Assembly (NCBI RefSeq): GCF_002002885.1
Contig: NZ_CP019510.1
Span: 806,001 to 870,000 of the forward strand
From: Janthinobacterium sp. LM6
GTDB lineage: Bacteria; Pseudomonadota; Gammaproteobacteria; Burkholderiales; Burkholderiaceae_D
Direction of reading: 5' to 3'
DNA length: 64,000 nucleotides
Shown: piece after piece, positions 26,703 through 37,684 of the stretch
Layout of the letters: each line of letters begins with the position of its first letter
Position numbering within the stretch: position 1 is the stretch's first letter
Notes under the pieces: model-generated
Databases searched by the model: none
What the model was told of the DNA's origin: nothing
What the model saw: only the letters and a program-made list of their open reading frames with translations
Made by a program: the position numbers and the translations under genes

Positions 26703-26924
26703 GGGCAGTTCGATAGTTTGCAGCAGACTCTGATTCTTGGCATTTTTGCTTAAAAAAGACAGTCATTCTGGTTTTTTATTCATGCAAAATAGGACTTTTC
26801 CATATTTGCTATGGTAGCGGATGCGGTGCTTAAACCTTGGGCGGCATAAGGCTGTTCCCGCATGGTGCGGCGCAATAAGATAAAATGGGTCTTTAGGGTC
26901 CAGTCCACATCGTCACCACACTCC

Positions 26925-29900
26925 ATGAACGCTCCCGCACATATCCAAGCTTTACTGGCAGAAACGCCGAATGGTCCCGCAGCAAGCCGCCTGCGCGAAA
27001 TCCCGTATAACTACACGTCGTTTTCCGATCGCGAGATCGTCATACGCCTGTTGGGGGAGGACTCCTGGCGCCTGCTCGACGAGCTGCGCGGCGCCCGCCA
27101 GACGGGCCGTTCGGCCCGCATGCTGTACGAGGTGCTGGGCGACATCTGGGTCGTGCGCCGCAATCCGTATCTGCAGGATGACTTGCTCGACAATCCGAAG
27201 CGCCGCCAGGGCTTGATCGATGCCTTGCATCACCGCCTGGCCGAAGTCGACAAGCGCCGCCTGTCCATCGACGCGGCCGGCGGCGACGCTGCCGCCAGTG
27301 GCGAAGCGCCGGACGTGGCGCAAGCGCGCAGCGCCAACGTGGAGTTGCTGCTGAAAGCGGCGAGCAAGGCCGTGGCCGACTTCGGCGACGAATTCCGCAA
27401 GACCTACGACTTGCGCAAGCGCACGGTCAAGGTGCTGGGACGCTATACGGAAAAGCATAATGTGCGCTTCGACGGCATGACGCGCGTGTCGCACGTGACG
27501 GACGCCACCGACTGGCGCGTGGAATACCCGTTCGTCGTGCTCACTCCCGACACGGAAGAGGAAATGGCCGGCCTGGTGAAGGGCTGCATCGAGCTGGGGC
27601 TGACCATCATCCCGCGCGGCGGCGGCACCGGCTACACGGGCGGCGCGATTCCATTGACGCCGATGTCGGCCGTCATCAACACGGAAAAACTCATCACCCT
27701 GGGCGCCGTGGAAATGACGGTCTTGCCGGGTTTGACGCACGAATACGCGACCATCAATTCGGGCGCCGGCGTGATCACGAACAAGGTGTCGGAAGCGGCG
27801 GAAAAGGCCGGTTTCGTGTTTGCCGTCGACCCGACGTCGGCGCACGCCTCTTGCATCGGCGGCAATGTCGCCATGAATGCGGGCGGCAAGAAAGCCGTGC
27901 TGTGGGGCACGGCGCTGGACAACCTGGCCTCGTGGCGCATGGTCGACCCGAACGGCGACTGGCTCGACGTTACGCGCCTCGACCATAACCTGGGCAAGAT
28001 CCACGATATCGCACTGGCACGTTTCCAGCTGGAATGGCGTCACCCTAGCACGCGCGACGCCACGAAACCGAACGCACCGTTCAAGACGGAAATCCTGGAA
28101 ATTCCTGGCCGCAAGTTCCGCAAGGAAGGCTTGGGCAAGGACGTCACCGATAAATTCCTCGCCGGCTTGCCGGGCATCCAGAAGGAAGGTTGCGACGGCC
28201 TGATCACGTCGGCGCGCTGGATTTTGCACAAGATGCCGAAATTCGCCCGCACCGTCTGCCTGGAATTCTTCGGCCAGGCGCGCGACGCGATCCCGTCGAT
28301 CGTGGAAATCAAGGATTACCTCGACGGCTTGCCGGCGAAAGGCGAGCAATACACGACCATCCGCCTGGCGGGCCTGGAGCACCTGGATGAGCGCTATTTG
28401 CGCGCCGTCGGCTACGCCACCAAATCGAAGCGCGGCGTGCTGCCGAAGATGGCCCTGTTCGGCGACATCGTCGGCGACGATGAAAATGCCGTCGCGCAAG
28501 CGGCGTCGGAAGTGGTGCGTATCGCCAACACCCGCGTGGGCGAAGGCTTTGTCGCCGTCAGCCCCGAAGCGCGCAAGAAATTCTGGCTCGACCGGGCTCG
28601 CACGGCGGCGATCGCCAAGCACACGAATGCGTTCAAGATCAATGAAGATGTCGTGATCCCGCTCAATCGCATGGGCGAATACACGGATGGTATCGAACGC
28701 ATCAATATCGAGCTGTCGATCAAGAATAAACTGCAATTGGCCGAGGCCCTCAGCGAATTCTTTGGCAAGGGTAATTTGCCAGTAGGCAAGAGCGACGATG
28801 CGTCCGACGACCGGGTCGACGATGCGGAAATGCTGGGCGACCGCGCCGAGCAGGCGCAGCAGTTGCTGGCGCAAGTGACGGCACGCTGGACCTATCTGCT
28901 GGCCCAGCTGGACCGTCCGCTGGCGGACGTGAAGGGCGAATTGGCCGAACTGGGCATGGAGCGCTTGCTGCCCGTGTTCGATGCGCGCCTGGAAACGCAG
29001 CCGGACGCCACCCTGTTCGACGTGGTGCAGGACCGCACCGTGCGCATTACCTGGAAGCAAGAGATTCGCGCCCAGCTGCGCCAGATATTCAACGGCGCCG
29101 CGTTCAAGCTGATCCTCGACGAGGCGACGGCCATTCACGCGCGCATCCTGCGTTCGCGCGTGTTTGTCGCGCTGCACATGCATGCCGGTGACGGCAACGT
29201 GCACACGAACTTGCCCGTCAACTCGGATAATTACGAAATGCTGCAGGACGCCCACGAAGCCGTGGGCCGCATCATGATTCTGGCCCGCTCGCTCAATGGC
29301 GTGATTTCCGGCGAACACGGTATCGGCATCACCAAGCTGGAATTTTTGACGGAAGAAGAGATCGGCGAATTCCGCAGCTACAAGCAGCGCATCGATCCGG
29401 AAGGCCGTTTCAACAAGGGTAAATTGCTGAACCTGCCGGGCATGGGCGCCGACTTGCGCAATGCCTACACGCCATCGTTCGGCCTGATGGGCCACGAATC
29501 GCTGATCATGCAGCAAAGCGATATCGGCGCCATCGCCGACAGCGTCAAGGATTGCTTGCGTTGCGGCAAGTGCAAGCCCGTGTGCTCGACCCACGTGCCG
29601 CGCGCCAACTTGCTGTACTCGCCGCGCGACAAGATCTTGGCGACCTCGTCCCTGATCGAAGCCTTCCTGTACGAAGAACAGACGCGTCGCGGTATTTCCA
29701 TCAAGCATTGGGAAGAGTTCGAGGACGTGGCCGACCACTGCACGGTATGCCATAAATGCGTCACGCCTTGCCCGGTGAACATCGACTTCGGCGATGTGTC
29801 CATGAACATGCGCAATTTGCTGCGCAAGATGGACAAGAAGAGCTTTAATCCGGGCACCAAGGCCACGATGATGTTCCTCAACGCCACCGATCCCGTGACC

Positions 29901-30965
29901 ATCAACGCCACGCGCAAGGTCATGATCGGCTGGGGTTACAAGGCGCAACGCCTGGGCCATGACTTGCTGAAGAAATTTGCCAAGAAGCAAACCAAGGCGC
30001 CGCCGCCATCGACGGGCAAGCCGCCCGTCAAGGCACAGGTGATTCATTTTATTAATAAAAAGATGCCGGGCAACCTGCCGAAGAAATCGGCGCGCGCGCT
30101 GCTCGATATCGAAGACGACAAGGTCATCCCGATCATCCGCAATCCGAAGACGACGACGGCCGATACGGAAGCCGTGTTCTACTTCCCCGGTTGCGGTTCG
30201 GAACGTTTGTTCTCGCAAGTGGGCCTGGCCACGCAAGCGATGCTGTGGGAAGTGGGCGTGCAGACGGTCTTGCCGCCGGGCTATTTGTGCTGCGGTTATC
30301 CGCAGCGCGGTGCGGGCGAGTTCGACAAGGCCGAGAAGATGATGACGGATAACCGCGTCCTGTTCCACCGCATGGCCAACACGCTCAATTACCTGGACAT
30401 CAAGACGGTGCTGGTGTCGTGCGGCACCTGTTACGACCAGCTGGCAACGTACCAGTTTGAAAAGATTTTCCCCGGCTGCCGCATCATGGATATCCATGAG
30501 TATTTGCTGGAGAAAAACGTCAAGCTGGAAGGCGTCAACGGCACGCGCTATATGTACCACGAGCCATGCCACAATCCGATGAAGCTGCAGGAATCGGGCA
30601 AGACCATCAATTCCCTGATCAGCACGGTAGATAACGTGAAGATCGAGAAGAATGACCGTTGCTGCGGCGAATCGGGTTCACTGGCCGTCACGCGCCCCGA
30701 CATTTCCACGCAAGTGCGTTTCCGCAAGGAAGAAGAAATGGTCAAGGGCGCCGACAAGCTGCGCGGCGATGGGTTCACGGGCGACGTGAAAATCCTCACC
30801 AGCTGCCCGTCGTGCCTGCAAGGCTTGTCGCGCTACAATGACGATTCGGGCACGACGGCCGACTACATCGTCGTCGAGATCGCCAAACACTTGCTGGGAG
30901 AGAACTGGATGCCGGATTACGTGAAACGCGCCAATGACGGCGGCATCGAACGGGTGCTCGTGTGA
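26925..30965 (+). CDS. Very large FAD-linked oxidase / Fe-S oxidoreductase (DUF3683 type)
   Basis: A 1346-aa fusion protein. An N-terminal DUF3683 region (to about 180) precedes a PCMH-type FAD-binding domain with [15 protein letters not shown] near 230-245 and [19 protein letters not shown], then an FAD-oxidase C-terminal domain ([26 protein letters not shown]). Two ferredoxin-type 4Fe-4S motifs follow ([11 protein letters not shown] and [11 protein letters not shown]) and a C-terminal pair of CCG cysteine domains ([28 protein letters not shown]). It combines in one chain what D-lactate or glycolate dehydrogenases (GlcD plus GlcF) split into subunits. Substrate is unknown; a 2-hydroxyacid is the best inference. 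Length choice: ATG 26925, after a non-conserved extension. Confidence 0.9.
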   Translation: MNAPAHIQALLAETPNGPAASRLREIPYNYTSFSDREIVIRLLGEDSWRLLDELRGARQTGRSARMLYEVLGDIWVVRRNPYLQDDLLDNPKRRQGLIDALHHRLAEVDKRRLSIDAAGGDAAASGEAPDVAQARSANVELLLKAASKAVADFGDEFRKTYDLRKRTVKVLGRYTEKHNVRFDGMTRVSHVTDATDWRVEYPFVVLTPDTEEEMAGLVKGCIELGLTIIPRGGGTGYTGGAIPLTPMSAVINTEKLITLGAVEMTVLPGLTHEYATINSGAGVITNKVSEAAEKAGFVFAVDPTSAHASCIGGNVAMNAGGKKAVLWGTALDNLASWRMVDPNGDWLDVTRLDHNLGKIHDIALARFQLEWRHPSTRDATKPNAPFKTEILEIPGRKFRKEGLGKDVTDKFLAGLPGIQKEGCDGLITSARWILHKMPKFARTVCLEFFGQARDAIPSIVEIKDYLDGLPAKGEQYTTIRLAGLEHLDERYLRAVGYATKSKRGVLPKMALFGDIVGDDENAVAQAASEVVRIANTRVGEGFVAVSPEARKKFWLDRARTAAIAKHTNAFKINEDVVIPLNRMGEYTDGIERINIELSIKNKLQLAEALSEFFGKGNLPVGKSDDASDDRVDDAEMLGDRAEQAQQLLAQVTARWTYLLAQLDRPLADVKGELAELGMERLLPVFDARLETQPDATLFDVVQDRTVRITWKQEIRAQLRQIFNGAAFKLILDEATAIHARILRSRVFVALHMHAGDGNVHTNLPVNSDNYEMLQDAHEAVGRIMILARSLNGVISGEHGIGITKLEFLTEEEIGEFRSYKQRIDPEGRFNKGKLLNLPGMGADLRNAYTPSFGLMGHESLIMQQSDIGAIADSVKDCLRCGKCKPVCSTHVPRANLLYSPRDKILATSSLIEAFLYEEQTRRGISIKHWEEFEDVADHCTVCHKCVTPCPVNIDFGDVSMNMRNLLRKMDKKSFNPGTKATMMFLNATDPVTINATRKVMIGWGYKAQRLGHDLLKKFAKKQTKAPPPSTGKPPVKAQVIHFINKKMPGNLPKKSARALLDIEDDKVIPIIRNPKTTTADTEAVFYFPGCGSERLFSQVGLATQAMLWEVGVQTVLPPGYLCCGYPQRGAGEFDKAEKMMTDNRVLFHRMANTLNYLDIKTVLVSCGTCYDQLATYQFEKIFPGCRIMDIHEYLLEKNVKLEGVNGTRYMYHEPCHNPMKLQESGKTINSLISTVDNVKIEKNDRCCGESGSLAVTRPDISTQVRFRKEEEMVKGADKLRGDGFTGDVKILTSCPSCLQGLSRYNDDSGTTADYIVVEIAKHLLGENWMPDYVKRANDGGIERVLV

Positions 30966-31405
30966 CCTGTGATCTGTGCAACTTGCTCGATGGCTTTGCC
31001 AACAAGCAGGGCTGTGAAGCCTTGCTGTGGCGCAGCGAGCGCCTGTCCGTGGTGGCCGTCAACGACCCTGCATATCCCGGCTTTTGCCGCGTGATCTGGA
31101 GCAAACACGTGAAGGAAATGACGGATTTGACGCCCGGCGAGCGCAATTACGTGATGGAAGTCGTGTGGCAAGTCGAACTGGCCGTGCGGGAAGTGATGCA
31201 GCCGGAAAAGGTGAATGTCGCCAGTTTCGGCAACATGACGCCGCACGTGCACTGGCACGTGATTCCCCGCTACCGCGACGACGCGCATTTCCCGAACCCC
31301 AGCTGGGCTGTCGTGCAGCGCGAGACGGCGCCCGAGGTGCTGGCCGCGCGCCGCGCCCTGTTGCCGGCCTTGCGCGACGCCATCCTTCAACGTTTATCCG
31401 CATAA
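30962..31405 (+). CDS. HIT family hydrolase
   Basis: A 147-aa histidine-triad protein. The active-site motif is HVHWHVI near residue 95-101, and the N-terminus carries CDLC, as in zinc-binding HIT/HINT-like proteins. Such proteins cleave nucleoside phosphoramidates or dinucleotides. It starts with a GTG that overlaps the stop of the large oxidase gene, so it is translated from the same message. A DUF971 gene follows ten bases later. The functional link among the three genes is not known. Confidence 0.88.
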   Translation: MTCDLCNLLDGFANKQGCEALLWRSERLSVVAVNDPAYPGFCRVIWSKHVKEMTDLTPGERNYVMEVVWQVELAVREVMQPEKVNVASFGNMTPHVHWHVIPRYRDDAHFPNPSWAVVQRETAPEVLAARRALLPALRDAILQRLSA

Positions 31406-31414
31406 AGTATTGTC

Positions 31415-31867
31415 ATGACTGAAAAAGCAGCAACACCCCAACCCACCGGCTTGACCGTGCACAACCAGTCGCGCGTGCTCGACGTGGCTTTCGACGATGG
31501 CAGCGAATTTGCCCTGCCGTTCGAGTACCTGCGCGTGTACTCGCCGTCGGCCGAAGTGCAGGGCCATGGCAAGGGCCAAGAAACCTTGCAATTAGGCAAG
31601 CGACTGGTCGGCATCACGGGTCTGGAGCCGGTCGGCAACTACGCCGTGCAGCCGACCTTCAGCGATGGCCACAATTCCGGCCTGTACACCTGGGCCTATC
31701 TGTACAAGCTGGGCGCGGAGCAAGCGACCCTGTGGCAAGCCTATCTGGACCAACTGGCGGCAGCCGGCTACCCGGGCGACAGCGGCCGCGATGCCAAGGC
31801 CGACATGACGGTCAAGCAGTCGTCCGGTGGCCACGTCCATGGCCCCAGCTGCGGGCACAAACACTAA
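31415..31867 (+). CDS. DUF971 protein (gamma-butyrobetaine hydroxylase N-domain-like)
   Basis: A 150-aa protein with the DUF971 fold: SRVLDVAFDDGSEFALPFEYLRVYSPSAEVQGHG and GLEPVGNYAVQPTFSDGHNSGLYTWAYLYKLG. In eukaryotes and some bacteria this domain is the N-terminus of gamma-butyrobetaine hydroxylase; in stand-alone form it occurs near iron-sulfur assembly and ubiquinone genes. The C-terminal tail GGHVHGPSCGHKH is rich in His and Cys and may bind metal. It ends in an intrinsic terminator and is close to ubiE, in agreement with such contexts. Confidence 0.82.
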   Translation: MTEKAATPQPTGLTVHNQSRVLDVAFDDGSEFALPFEYLRVYSPSAEVQGHGKGQETLQLGKRLVGITGLEPVGNYAVQPTFSDGHNSGLYTWAYLYKLGAEQATLWQAYLDQLAAAGYPGDSGRDAKADMTVKQSSGGHVHGPSCGHKH

Positions 31868-31925
31868 GTCAAAAAAATAATGCGGTAATCTTGTCGGATT
31901 GCCGCTGCCCCGTTCGTCGTATGGA

Positions 31926-31950
31926 TGCCCGCGCTTGCGGGCATTTTTCT
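31926..31950 (+). terminator. Intrinsic terminator after the DUF971 gene
   Basis: A 7-bp stem TGCCCGC/GCGGGCA with a GCTT loop is followed by TTTTTCTTTT. It ends the oxidase-HIT-DUF971 unit just before the DGPF gene. Confidence 0.9.
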
Positions 31951-31965
31951 TTTGGAGAACAGACT

Positions 31966-32310
31966 ATGGAATACATGATCCTGCTTTACGCCGACGAGGC
32001 GCGTTTTGAAGCGATGGAGGAAGGGCAGATGGCCAGCCTGATGGCCGAGTTCGCAAGTTACACGCAGGCACTGGACGCGGCCGGCGTGCTGCGCGGCGGC
32101 GCCGAGCTGGCGCCCGTGCGCAGCGCCGCCAGCGTGCGTGTGCAAAACGGCAAGCCTGTCGTCACGGATGGGCCGTTCGCGGAAACCAAGGAGCAGCTGG
32201 GCGGCTACTATCTGCTGGACTGCGCCAACCTGGACGAGGCGTTGGCCTGGGCCGGGCGTTGCCCGGTGGCTTCCCTGGGCACCATCGAAGTGCGGCCCGT
32301 CACGGCGTGA
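31966..32310 (+). CDS. YCII-related DGPF protein
   Basis: A 114-aa protein of the YCII/DGPF family, with the hallmark VTDGPFAETKEQLGGYYLLD at about residues 65-84. The fold is a ferredoxin-like dimer. DGPF genes are typical neighbours of ECF42 sigma factors, and here the sigma gene starts two bases after its stop. The ATG at 31966 follows a GGAG ribosome-binding site. Its biochemical role is unsettled; proposed roles range from small-molecule binding to enzyme activity. It is the probable companion or target of the downstream sigma factor. Confidence 0.9.
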   Translation: MEYMILLYADEARFEAMEEGQMASLMAEFASYTQALDAAGVLRGGAELAPVRSAASVRVQNGKPVVTDGPFAETKEQLGGYYLLDCANLDEALAWAGRCPVASLGTIEVRPVTA

Positions 32311-32312
32311 GC

Positions 32313-33554
32313 ATGGACGGCGACGCCACCTCGGCCGTCGAACACGTTTTTCGCCAGGAAAAGGGCAGGGTGCTGGCCGGCCTGATGCGGCGCTTCGGCG
32401 ACCTGGGCCTGGCGGAAGATGTGTTGCAGGAAGCGTGCCGCAAGGCGCTGGAACTGTGGCCGCAGGCGGGCATCCCGTCCAATCCCGCCGCCTGGCTCAG
32501 CTCGGTGGCGCGCAATGCGGGCCTCGACCATGTGCGCCGGGCGGGCAAGAGCGTCAGCGAGGCCGAGGCCGTGCTGTCCTGCCTGCCGGCCGCCATGCTT
32601 GATGAAACGCAAGCCATCGAGGACGACCGCCTGCGCCTGCTGTTCATCTGCTGCCATCCCGCGCTGGTGCCCGAGGCGCAGGTGGCGCTGGCCTTGCGCA
32701 CCCTGTGTGGGCTGTCCACGGGCGAGATCGCGCGCGCTTTCGGCGTGGCGGAAGCGGCCCTGTCGCAGCGGCTCTTGCGCGCCAGGCGCAAGATTGCCGA
32801 AGCGCGCATCCCTTTCGAGTTGCCGCCGGCCCAGGATTGGCCGCAACGGCTGGCGCAAGTGCAGCATGTCATCTATCTGGTGTTCAGCGAAGGCTATTGC
32901 GCCAGCGGCGGCGATAGCTTGCTGCGCGCCGACCTGTGTGCGGAAGCGCTGCGCCTGGGACGGCTGCTCGACAGCCTGCAGCCCGGCCAGCCGGAAGTGC
33001 AGGGCTTATTGGCCTTGCTGCTGTTGCAGGCGTCGCGCGGCCCGGCTCGCCTCTCGCCCGCTGGCCAGTTGCTGACCCTGGAAGAGCAGGACCGCCGCCT
33101 GTGGCAGGCGGACTTGATTGCCGAGGGACTGGCCATGCTGGAACTGGCCCTGCCGGCGCGCGCGCCGGGGCCATACCAGCTGCAGGCGGCGATTGCCGCC
33201 CTGCACGCCAAGGCCGTCACGGCCAGCCAGACGGACTGGCGCCAGATCCACGTCCTGTATGGCGCCTTGCTGCGGCACAAGCCGGAGCCATTGATCTTGC
33301 TCAATGCCGTGATCGCCTGTGCCATGGCGCATGGCGCAGAGCACGGCCTGGCGTGGCTGGAACGCCTGGAAGCCGTGCCCAGCCTTGCCAATTCGCATTA
33401 TCTGCACGCGGCCCGGGCCGACTTGCTGCGCCGCCAGGGCGACCGGCGGGGGGCGCTGGCGGCGTATGCCCGGGCGGCAATGCTGGCTGTGAATGCAGTG
33501 GAAAGGCAATACCTTCTCCGGCGTCACGGGGAAATGCGCCTGCCGCTTGTATAA
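32313..33554 (+). CDS. ECF42-like RNA polymerase sigma factor with long C-terminal extension
   Basis: A 413-aa sigma-70-family factor. Region 2 is near the N-terminus ([45 protein letters not shown]), region 4 at about 115-170 ([35 protein letters not shown]), and a helical extension of over 200 residues follows, with TPR-like segments near the end. This layout plus the DGPF neighbour fits ECF42, which lack anti-sigma factors and use the extension for activity. The start at 32313 is two bases after the DGPF stop. No anti-sigma gene is seen. Confidence 0.87.
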   Translation: MDGDATSAVEHVFRQEKGRVLAGLMRRFGDLGLAEDVLQEACRKALELWPQAGIPSNPAAWLSSVARNAGLDHVRRAGKSVSEAEAVLSCLPAAMLDETQAIEDDRLRLLFICCHPALVPEAQVALALRTLCGLSTGEIARAFGVAEAALSQRLLRARRKIAEARIPFELPPAQDWPQRLAQVQHVIYLVFSEGYCASGGDSLLRADLCAEALRLGRLLDSLQPGQPEVQGLLALLLLQASRGPARLSPAGQLLTLEEQDRRLWQADLIAEGLAMLELALPARAPGPYQLQAAIAALHAKAVTASQTDWRQIHVLYGALLRHKPEPLILLNAVIACAMAHGAEHGLAWLERLEAVPSLANSHYLHAARADLLRRQGDRRGALAAYARAAMLAVNAVERQYLLRRHGEMRLPLV

Positions 33555-33583
33555 TGCTCCCAAGTTCAAACAGACTGCCTACC

Positions 33584-34318
33584 ATGACCAATACGACCCA
33601 TTTCGGATACAAAACAGTTGCAGAAGACGACAAAGTGCGCGAAGTCGCCAAGGTGTTCCATTCCGTCGCTGCCAAATACGACGTGATGAATGACTTGATG
33701 TCGGGCGGGCTGCACCGTCTGTGGAAGACGTTTACCATTGCCAACGCGGGCGTGCGCCCCGGTTTCAAGGTGCTCGACATCGCCGGCGGCACGGGCGACC
33801 TGTCGAAGGCGTTTGCCAAGCAGGCGGGTCCTACCGGCGAAGTCTGGTTGACCGATATCAATGAGTCGATGTTGCGCGTGGGCCGCGACCGCCTCTTGAA
33901 TCGCGGCTTGCTCACCCCCACCTTGTTGTGTGACGCGGAAAAACTGCCATTCCCCGACAATTATTTTGACCGTGTCAGCGTGGCCTTTGGCCTGCGCAAC
34001 ATGACGCACAAGGACGTGGCGCTGGCGGAAATGCGCCGCGTGCTGAAACCGGGCGGCAAGCTGCTGGTGCTGGAGTTTTCCAAGGTGGCGGCGCCCCTGC
34101 AAAAGCCGTACGACTTGTATTCCTTTTCGGTCTTGCCGTGGTTCGGACAGAAAATCGCCGGCGACGCGGAAAGCTATCGCTACCTGGCCGAATCGATCCG
34201 CATGCATCCGGACCAGGAAACCCTCAAAACCATGATGGAAACGGCGGGCCTGGAGCGCGTGCAGTACTACAATTTGACGGCAGGCATTGCCGCTTTGCAC
34301 ACCGGTATCAAGATGTAA
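33584..34318 (+). CDS. ubiE: Ubiquinone/menaquinone C-methyltransferase
   Basis: A 244-aa SAM-dependent methyltransferase that adds the C2 methyl group in ubiquinone synthesis. The SAM motif I is [15 protein letters not shown] near residues 62-76, followed by [16 protein letters not shown] and the diagnostic [37 protein letters not shown]. The ATG at 33584 was chosen by the conserved [12 protein letters not shown] beginning. A TATAAT lies at 33550-33555 without a clear -35. It heads a group with ubiJ and ubiB further downstream. Confidence 0.96.
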   Translation: MTNTTHFGYKTVAEDDKVREVAKVFHSVAAKYDVMNDLMSGGLHRLWKTFTIANAGVRPGFKVLDIAGGTGDLSKAFAKQAGPTGEVWLTDINESMLRVGRDRLLNRGLLTPTLLCDAEKLPFPDNYFDRVSVAFGLRNMTHKDVALAEMRRVLKPGGKLLVLEFSKVAAPLQKPYDLYSFSVLPWFGQKIAGDAESYRYLAESIRMHPDQETLKTMMETAGLERVQYYNLTAGIAALHTGIKM

Positions 34319-34349
34319 TGCATCAACGTTGGTGATTTTAGGAGATGGA

Positions 34350-35294
34350 ATGAAATTGAAGAAATTTATGGTCGGCATGATGCTGGCCGCGACCACGGTA
34401 TCCATGCTGGGCGAGGCGCTGGCCCGTCCCATGGGTGGTGGCCGTTCGTTTGGCCGCCAGTCGCAAAACGTGGGCCGCCAGGCGCCCGCACCTGCACCAA
34501 CTCCGGCGCCGGCCGCCGCGCCACGCCAGGCGCAACCTGCGCCAGCCCCCGCGCCGGCCCCTGCCGCCAAGGCACCGAGCCGCTGGAAGGGCTTGCTGGG
34601 CGGCGCCTTGCTGGGCCTGGGTCTGGGCGCCTTGCTGTCGCACTTTGGCCTGGGCGGCGCCCTGGCCAGCATGATCAGCACCCTGCTGATGGTGGCTTTG
34701 CTCGCCGGCGTAGCGTTCTTCATCTACCGCATGGTACGTGGCAAACGCGACAACAATGCCGGCGGCAATGCGCCGTTCGCCGGTTTTGGCGGCAACCAGC
34801 CGGCACCGGCCGGTAACGTGCCCGACATCGGTTCGCGCATCCCGCCGCTGCCGCCGCTGCAACCCGTCTCGTCCGGCGTAGGCCTGGACAAGCCGGCTGA
34901 GGCTGCCGCGCCATGGGGTGTGCCAAGCGACTTCGACAAGGAAGCCTTCCTGCGCCACGCGAAAAGCAATTTCATTCGCCTGCAAGCGGCCTGGGACAAG
35001 GCCGACGTCAACGATATCCGCGAATTCACGTCGCCGGAAGTGTATGCGGAACTGCGCATGCAAATCCAGGAACGGGGCGCGCAGCCGGACTTTACGGACG
35101 TCGTCACCATCGATGCCGAATTGCTCGGTATCGAGACGAGCGTCAACGATTACCTGGCCAGCGTGAAGTTTACGGGCTTGATCCGTTCGGCGCCGGGCGC
35201 GGCAGCGGAACCGTTCGCGGAAGTGTGGAATATGTCGAAACCCGTCAGCGGCAACAGCGGCTGGGTTCTGGCAGGCATCCAGCAATTGAATTAA
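34350..35294 (+). CDS. Tim44-like domain membrane protein
   Basis: A 314-aa protein with a signal or anchor segment at the N-terminus, a Pro/Ala-rich stretch at about 45-75, two Gly/Leu-rich hydrophobic segments between about 80 and 125 (KGLLGGALLGLGLGALLSHFG... and LLMVALLAGVAFFIYRMV), and a C-terminal Tim44-like domain (FDKEAFLRHAKSNFIRLQAAWDKADVNDIREFTSPEVYAELR). Bacterial Tim44-like proteins are common before ubiJ/ubiB in Burkholderiales. Their function is not firmly established. AGGAGA precedes the ATG at 34350. A strong terminator follows. Confidence 0.85.
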   Translation: MKLKKFMVGMMLAATTVSMLGEALARPMGGGRSFGRQSQNVGRQAPAPAPTPAPAAAPRQAQPAPAPAPAPAAKAPSRWKGLLGGALLGLGLGALLSHFGLGGALASMISTLLMVALLAGVAFFIYRMVRGKRDNNAGGNAPFAGFGGNQPAPAGNVPDIGSRIPPLPPLQPVSSGVGLDKPAEAAAPWGVPSDFDKEAFLRHAKSNFIRLQAAWDKADVNDIREFTSPEVYAELRMQIQERGAQPDFTDVVTIDAELLGIETSVNDYLASVKFTGLIRSAPGAAAEPFAEVWNMSKPVSGNSGWVLAGIQQLN

Positions 35295-35382
35295 TTGTAA
35301 AAACTTGCTGAATAATGGCTTAAGTCCATGCGGAATGCATGATGCTTGACAGATATTTCCTGCTGAACTGGTAAGATCGAAA

Positions 35383-35412
35383 CCGCCCACCTTGTTTGAT
35401 GGGCGGTTTTTT
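35383..35412 (+). terminator. Intrinsic terminator after the Tim44-like gene
   Basis: CCGCCCA at 35383-35389 pairs with TGGGCGG at 35400-35406 and is followed by TTTTTT. It lies 35 bases before ubiJ, so ubiJ likely has its own promoter or relies on read-through. Confidence 0.9.
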
Positions 35413-35446
35413 CTTTTTGGGGGCGCGCGCGGCGCGCAGTATATAG

Positions 35447-36097
35447 ATGGCACCACTTTCCGATCTCTCCTTGATGACGCCCGTCATCGCGACTATCAAC
35501 CACTTGCTGGCGCAGGAGCCGTGGGCGCGCCAGCAGCTGGCCGTGCACGCCGGCAAGCTGGCCTGCATCGACACGGGCGCCGTGGCCTTGCGCCTGCGCG
35601 TCGACAGCGCCGGCATGCTGGAAACGGCTCCCGGTACGGCGCCGGCCGAGATGCCGGCCAACGTCACCATCCGCGTGAAATTGTCCGATGTGCCGCTGAT
35701 CCTGCAAAACCGCGAGCGGGCATTTTCCTACGTCAAGATCGAAGGCGATGCCGAGTTTGCCAATGCGATTTCCCAATTGAGCAAGGGCTTGCGCTGGGAA
35801 GCCGAGCACGACCTGGAAAAGGTCGTCGGCCCCATGCTGGCCACGCGCCTCGTTTCCGGGGTGAAGGATGCGGCCGCCTTTGTGCGCACGGGCCAGCAAA
35901 AGCTGGCGGAAAACGTGGCCGAATATTTTCTCGACGAACAGCCCATGCTGATCCGTCCTTCTACCCTGCAAGAGTATTCCGCTGGCGTGACGCGCGTGCG
36001 CGATGACGTCGAACGCCTGGCCAAGCGCCTTGCCCGGCTGGAAAAGGCGGCCGCCGCCGTCCAGCCGCAGCCCTCCTCACCGGATTTGTCTACATGA
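35447..36097 (+). CDS. ubiJ: Ubiquinone biosynthesis accessory factor UbiJ (SCP2 domain)
   Basis: A 216-aa protein with an SCP2-type lipid-binding domain ([55 protein letters not shown]). In E. coli UbiJ binds the ubiquinone precursors and, with UbiK, organises the soluble Ubi metabolon. The C-terminal part (about 170-205) is a short coiled coil, [21 protein letters not shown]. It overlaps ubiB by four bases (ATGA). The ubiE-ubiJ-ubiB order is the classical one, here with a Tim44-like gene inserted. Confidence 0.9.
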   Translation: MAPLSDLSLMTPVIATINHLLAQEPWARQQLAVHAGKLACIDTGAVALRLRVDSAGMLETAPGTAPAEMPANVTIRVKLSDVPLILQNRERAFSYVKIEGDAEFANAISQLSKGLRWEAEHDLEKVVGPMLATRLVSGVKDAAAFVRTGQQKLAENVAEYFLDEQPMLIRPSTLQEYSAGVTRVRDDVERLAKRLARLEKAAAAVQPQPSSPDLST

Positions 36098-37665
36098 TAT
36101 TGAAATTCCTGCGCCTGTTTAAAATCATCCGTGTTTCCATCAAGTACGGTCTGGATGAGATAGCGATTTCTGGTCTGCAAGTTCCCCGCACCGCCAAATT
36201 GATCGACACCCTGATTTTCTGGCGCGACCTGTCGTCGCCGCGGGGCTTGCGCCTGCGCCTGGCGCTGGAAGAGCTGGGCCCGATTTTCGTCAAATTCGGC
36301 CAGGTGCTGTCGACCCGGCGCGACCTGATGCCGCTCGACATCGCCGAAGAACTGGCGCGCCTGCAAGACCGGGTGCCGCCGTTCGATTCCGACCTGGCCA
36401 TCGCGCAGATCACCAAGTCGCTGGGCGCGCACCCGGATCAGTTGTTTGCCCGCTTCGAGCGCGAGCCGGTGGCGTCCGCCTCGATTGCCCAGGTGCACTT
36501 CGCCACCCTGAAAGACGGCCGCGAAGTGGCCGTGAAAGTCTTGCGTCCCGGCATGAAAAAGCTGATCGACGAAGACGTGGCCCTGATGCACATCGCCGCT
36601 GACTGGACCAGCCGCCTGTGGGCCGACAGCAAGCGTTTGAAACCGAAAGAGGTGGTGGGCGAGTTCGACAAATACCTGCACGACGAGCTGGACCTGATGC
36701 GCGAGGCGGCCAACGCCAGCCAGCTGCGCCGCAACTTTGCCAACTCGGACTTGCTGCTGGTGCCGGAAATGCACTGGGATTACTGTTCCAGCAGCGTCAT
36801 CGTCATGGAACGCATGGTTGGCATCCCCGTGTCGCAGACCGAGCGCCTGGTGGCGGCCGGCGTGGACTTGCGCAAGCTGTCCAGCGATGGCGTGGAGATT
36901 TTCTTCACGCAAGTGTTCCGCGACGGCTTTTTTCATGCGGACATGCATCCGGGCAATATTCTCGTATCGATCGCGCCCGAATCGTTCGGCCGCTACATCG
37001 CGCTCGACTTCGGCATCGTCGGCACCCTGAACGACTACGACAAGGATTATCTGTCGCAAAACTTCCTCGCCTTCTTCCGCCGCGACTACAAGCGCGTGGC
37101 CGAGGCGCACATCGAATCGGGCTGGGCGCCGAAAGACACGCGCGTCGACGAGCTGGAAGCGGCCGTGCGCGCCTGCTGCGAGCCGATCTTCGACCGCCCG
37201 CTGAAAGATATTTCTTTTGGACAAGTTCTGCTCCGGCTGTTCCAGACTTCGCGCCGCTTCAACGTGGAAGTGCAGCCGCAACTGGTGCTGCTGCAAAAGA
37301 CCCTGCTCAATATCGAGGGCCTGGGCCGCCAGCTGGACCCGGAGCTGGATCTGTGGCAAACGGCCAAGCCTTACCTGGAAAAATGGATGAGCAACCAGGT
37401 GGGGCCGCAAGGCTTCATGGAGCGCCTGCGCGCCGAAGCGCCCCGTTATGCGCACATCTTCCCGCAACTGCCGCGCTTGCTGCATCAGGCCTTGACGGTG
37501 CATGGCGAACCGCGCGAAAACGAGGTGGAACTGATGAAAACCTTACTTGCGGAGCAACGTCAGACGAACCGCTTGCTGAGCTTTATCGTCTACTTCGTGG
37601 GCGCTTTCGCGCTCGGCGCGCTGGGCTTGCAAGTGTTCATGCGCTGGCATCAATTGCCGTTTTAA
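36094..37665 (+). CDS. ubiB: Atypical protein kinase-like ubiquinone factor
   Basis: A 523-aa UbiB/ADCK-family ATPase required for ubiquinone synthesis. The KxGQ motif appears as [13 protein letters not shown], the Ala-rich nucleotide loop as [11 protein letters not shown], the invariant Lys in VAVKVLRPG, and the HPGN metal-binding motif as [10 protein letters not shown], with DFGIVG shortly after. Two hydrophobic stretches near the C-terminus ([23 protein letters not shown]) are the usual UbiB transmembrane anchor. Overlap with ubiJ suggests coupled translation. Confidence 0.96.
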   Translation: MILKFLRLFKIIRVSIKYGLDEIAISGLQVPRTAKLIDTLIFWRDLSSPRGLRLRLALEELGPIFVKFGQVLSTRRDLMPLDIAEELARLQDRVPPFDSDLAIAQITKSLGAHPDQLFARFEREPVASASIAQVHFATLKDGREVAVKVLRPGMKKLIDEDVALMHIAADWTSRLWADSKRLKPKEVVGEFDKYLHDELDLMREAANASQLRRNFANSDLLLVPEMHWDYCSSSVIVMERMVGIPVSQTERLVAAGVDLRKLSSDGVEIFFTQVFRDGFFHADMHPGNILVSIAPESFGRYIALDFGIVGTLNDYDKDYLSQNFLAFFRRDYKRVAEAHIESGWAPKDTRVDELEAAVRACCEPIFDRPLKDISFGQVLLRLFQTSRRFNVEVQPQLVLLQKTLLNIEGLGRQLDPELDLWQTAKPYLEKWMSNQVGPQGFMERLRAEAPRYAHIFPQLPRLLHQALTVHGEPRENEVELMKTLLAEQRQTNRLLSFIVYFVGAFALGALGLQVFMRWHQLPF

Positions 37666-37684
37666 CTGGCTGAGGACGTAAGTG

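Noticed and set aside
26952..30572. 1206-codon open frame on the minus strand
   Set aside because: It is antisense to the FAD/Fe-S oxidase gene. High-GC codon bias keeps such frames open; its translation is rich in His, Gln and Arg and shows no family pattern.
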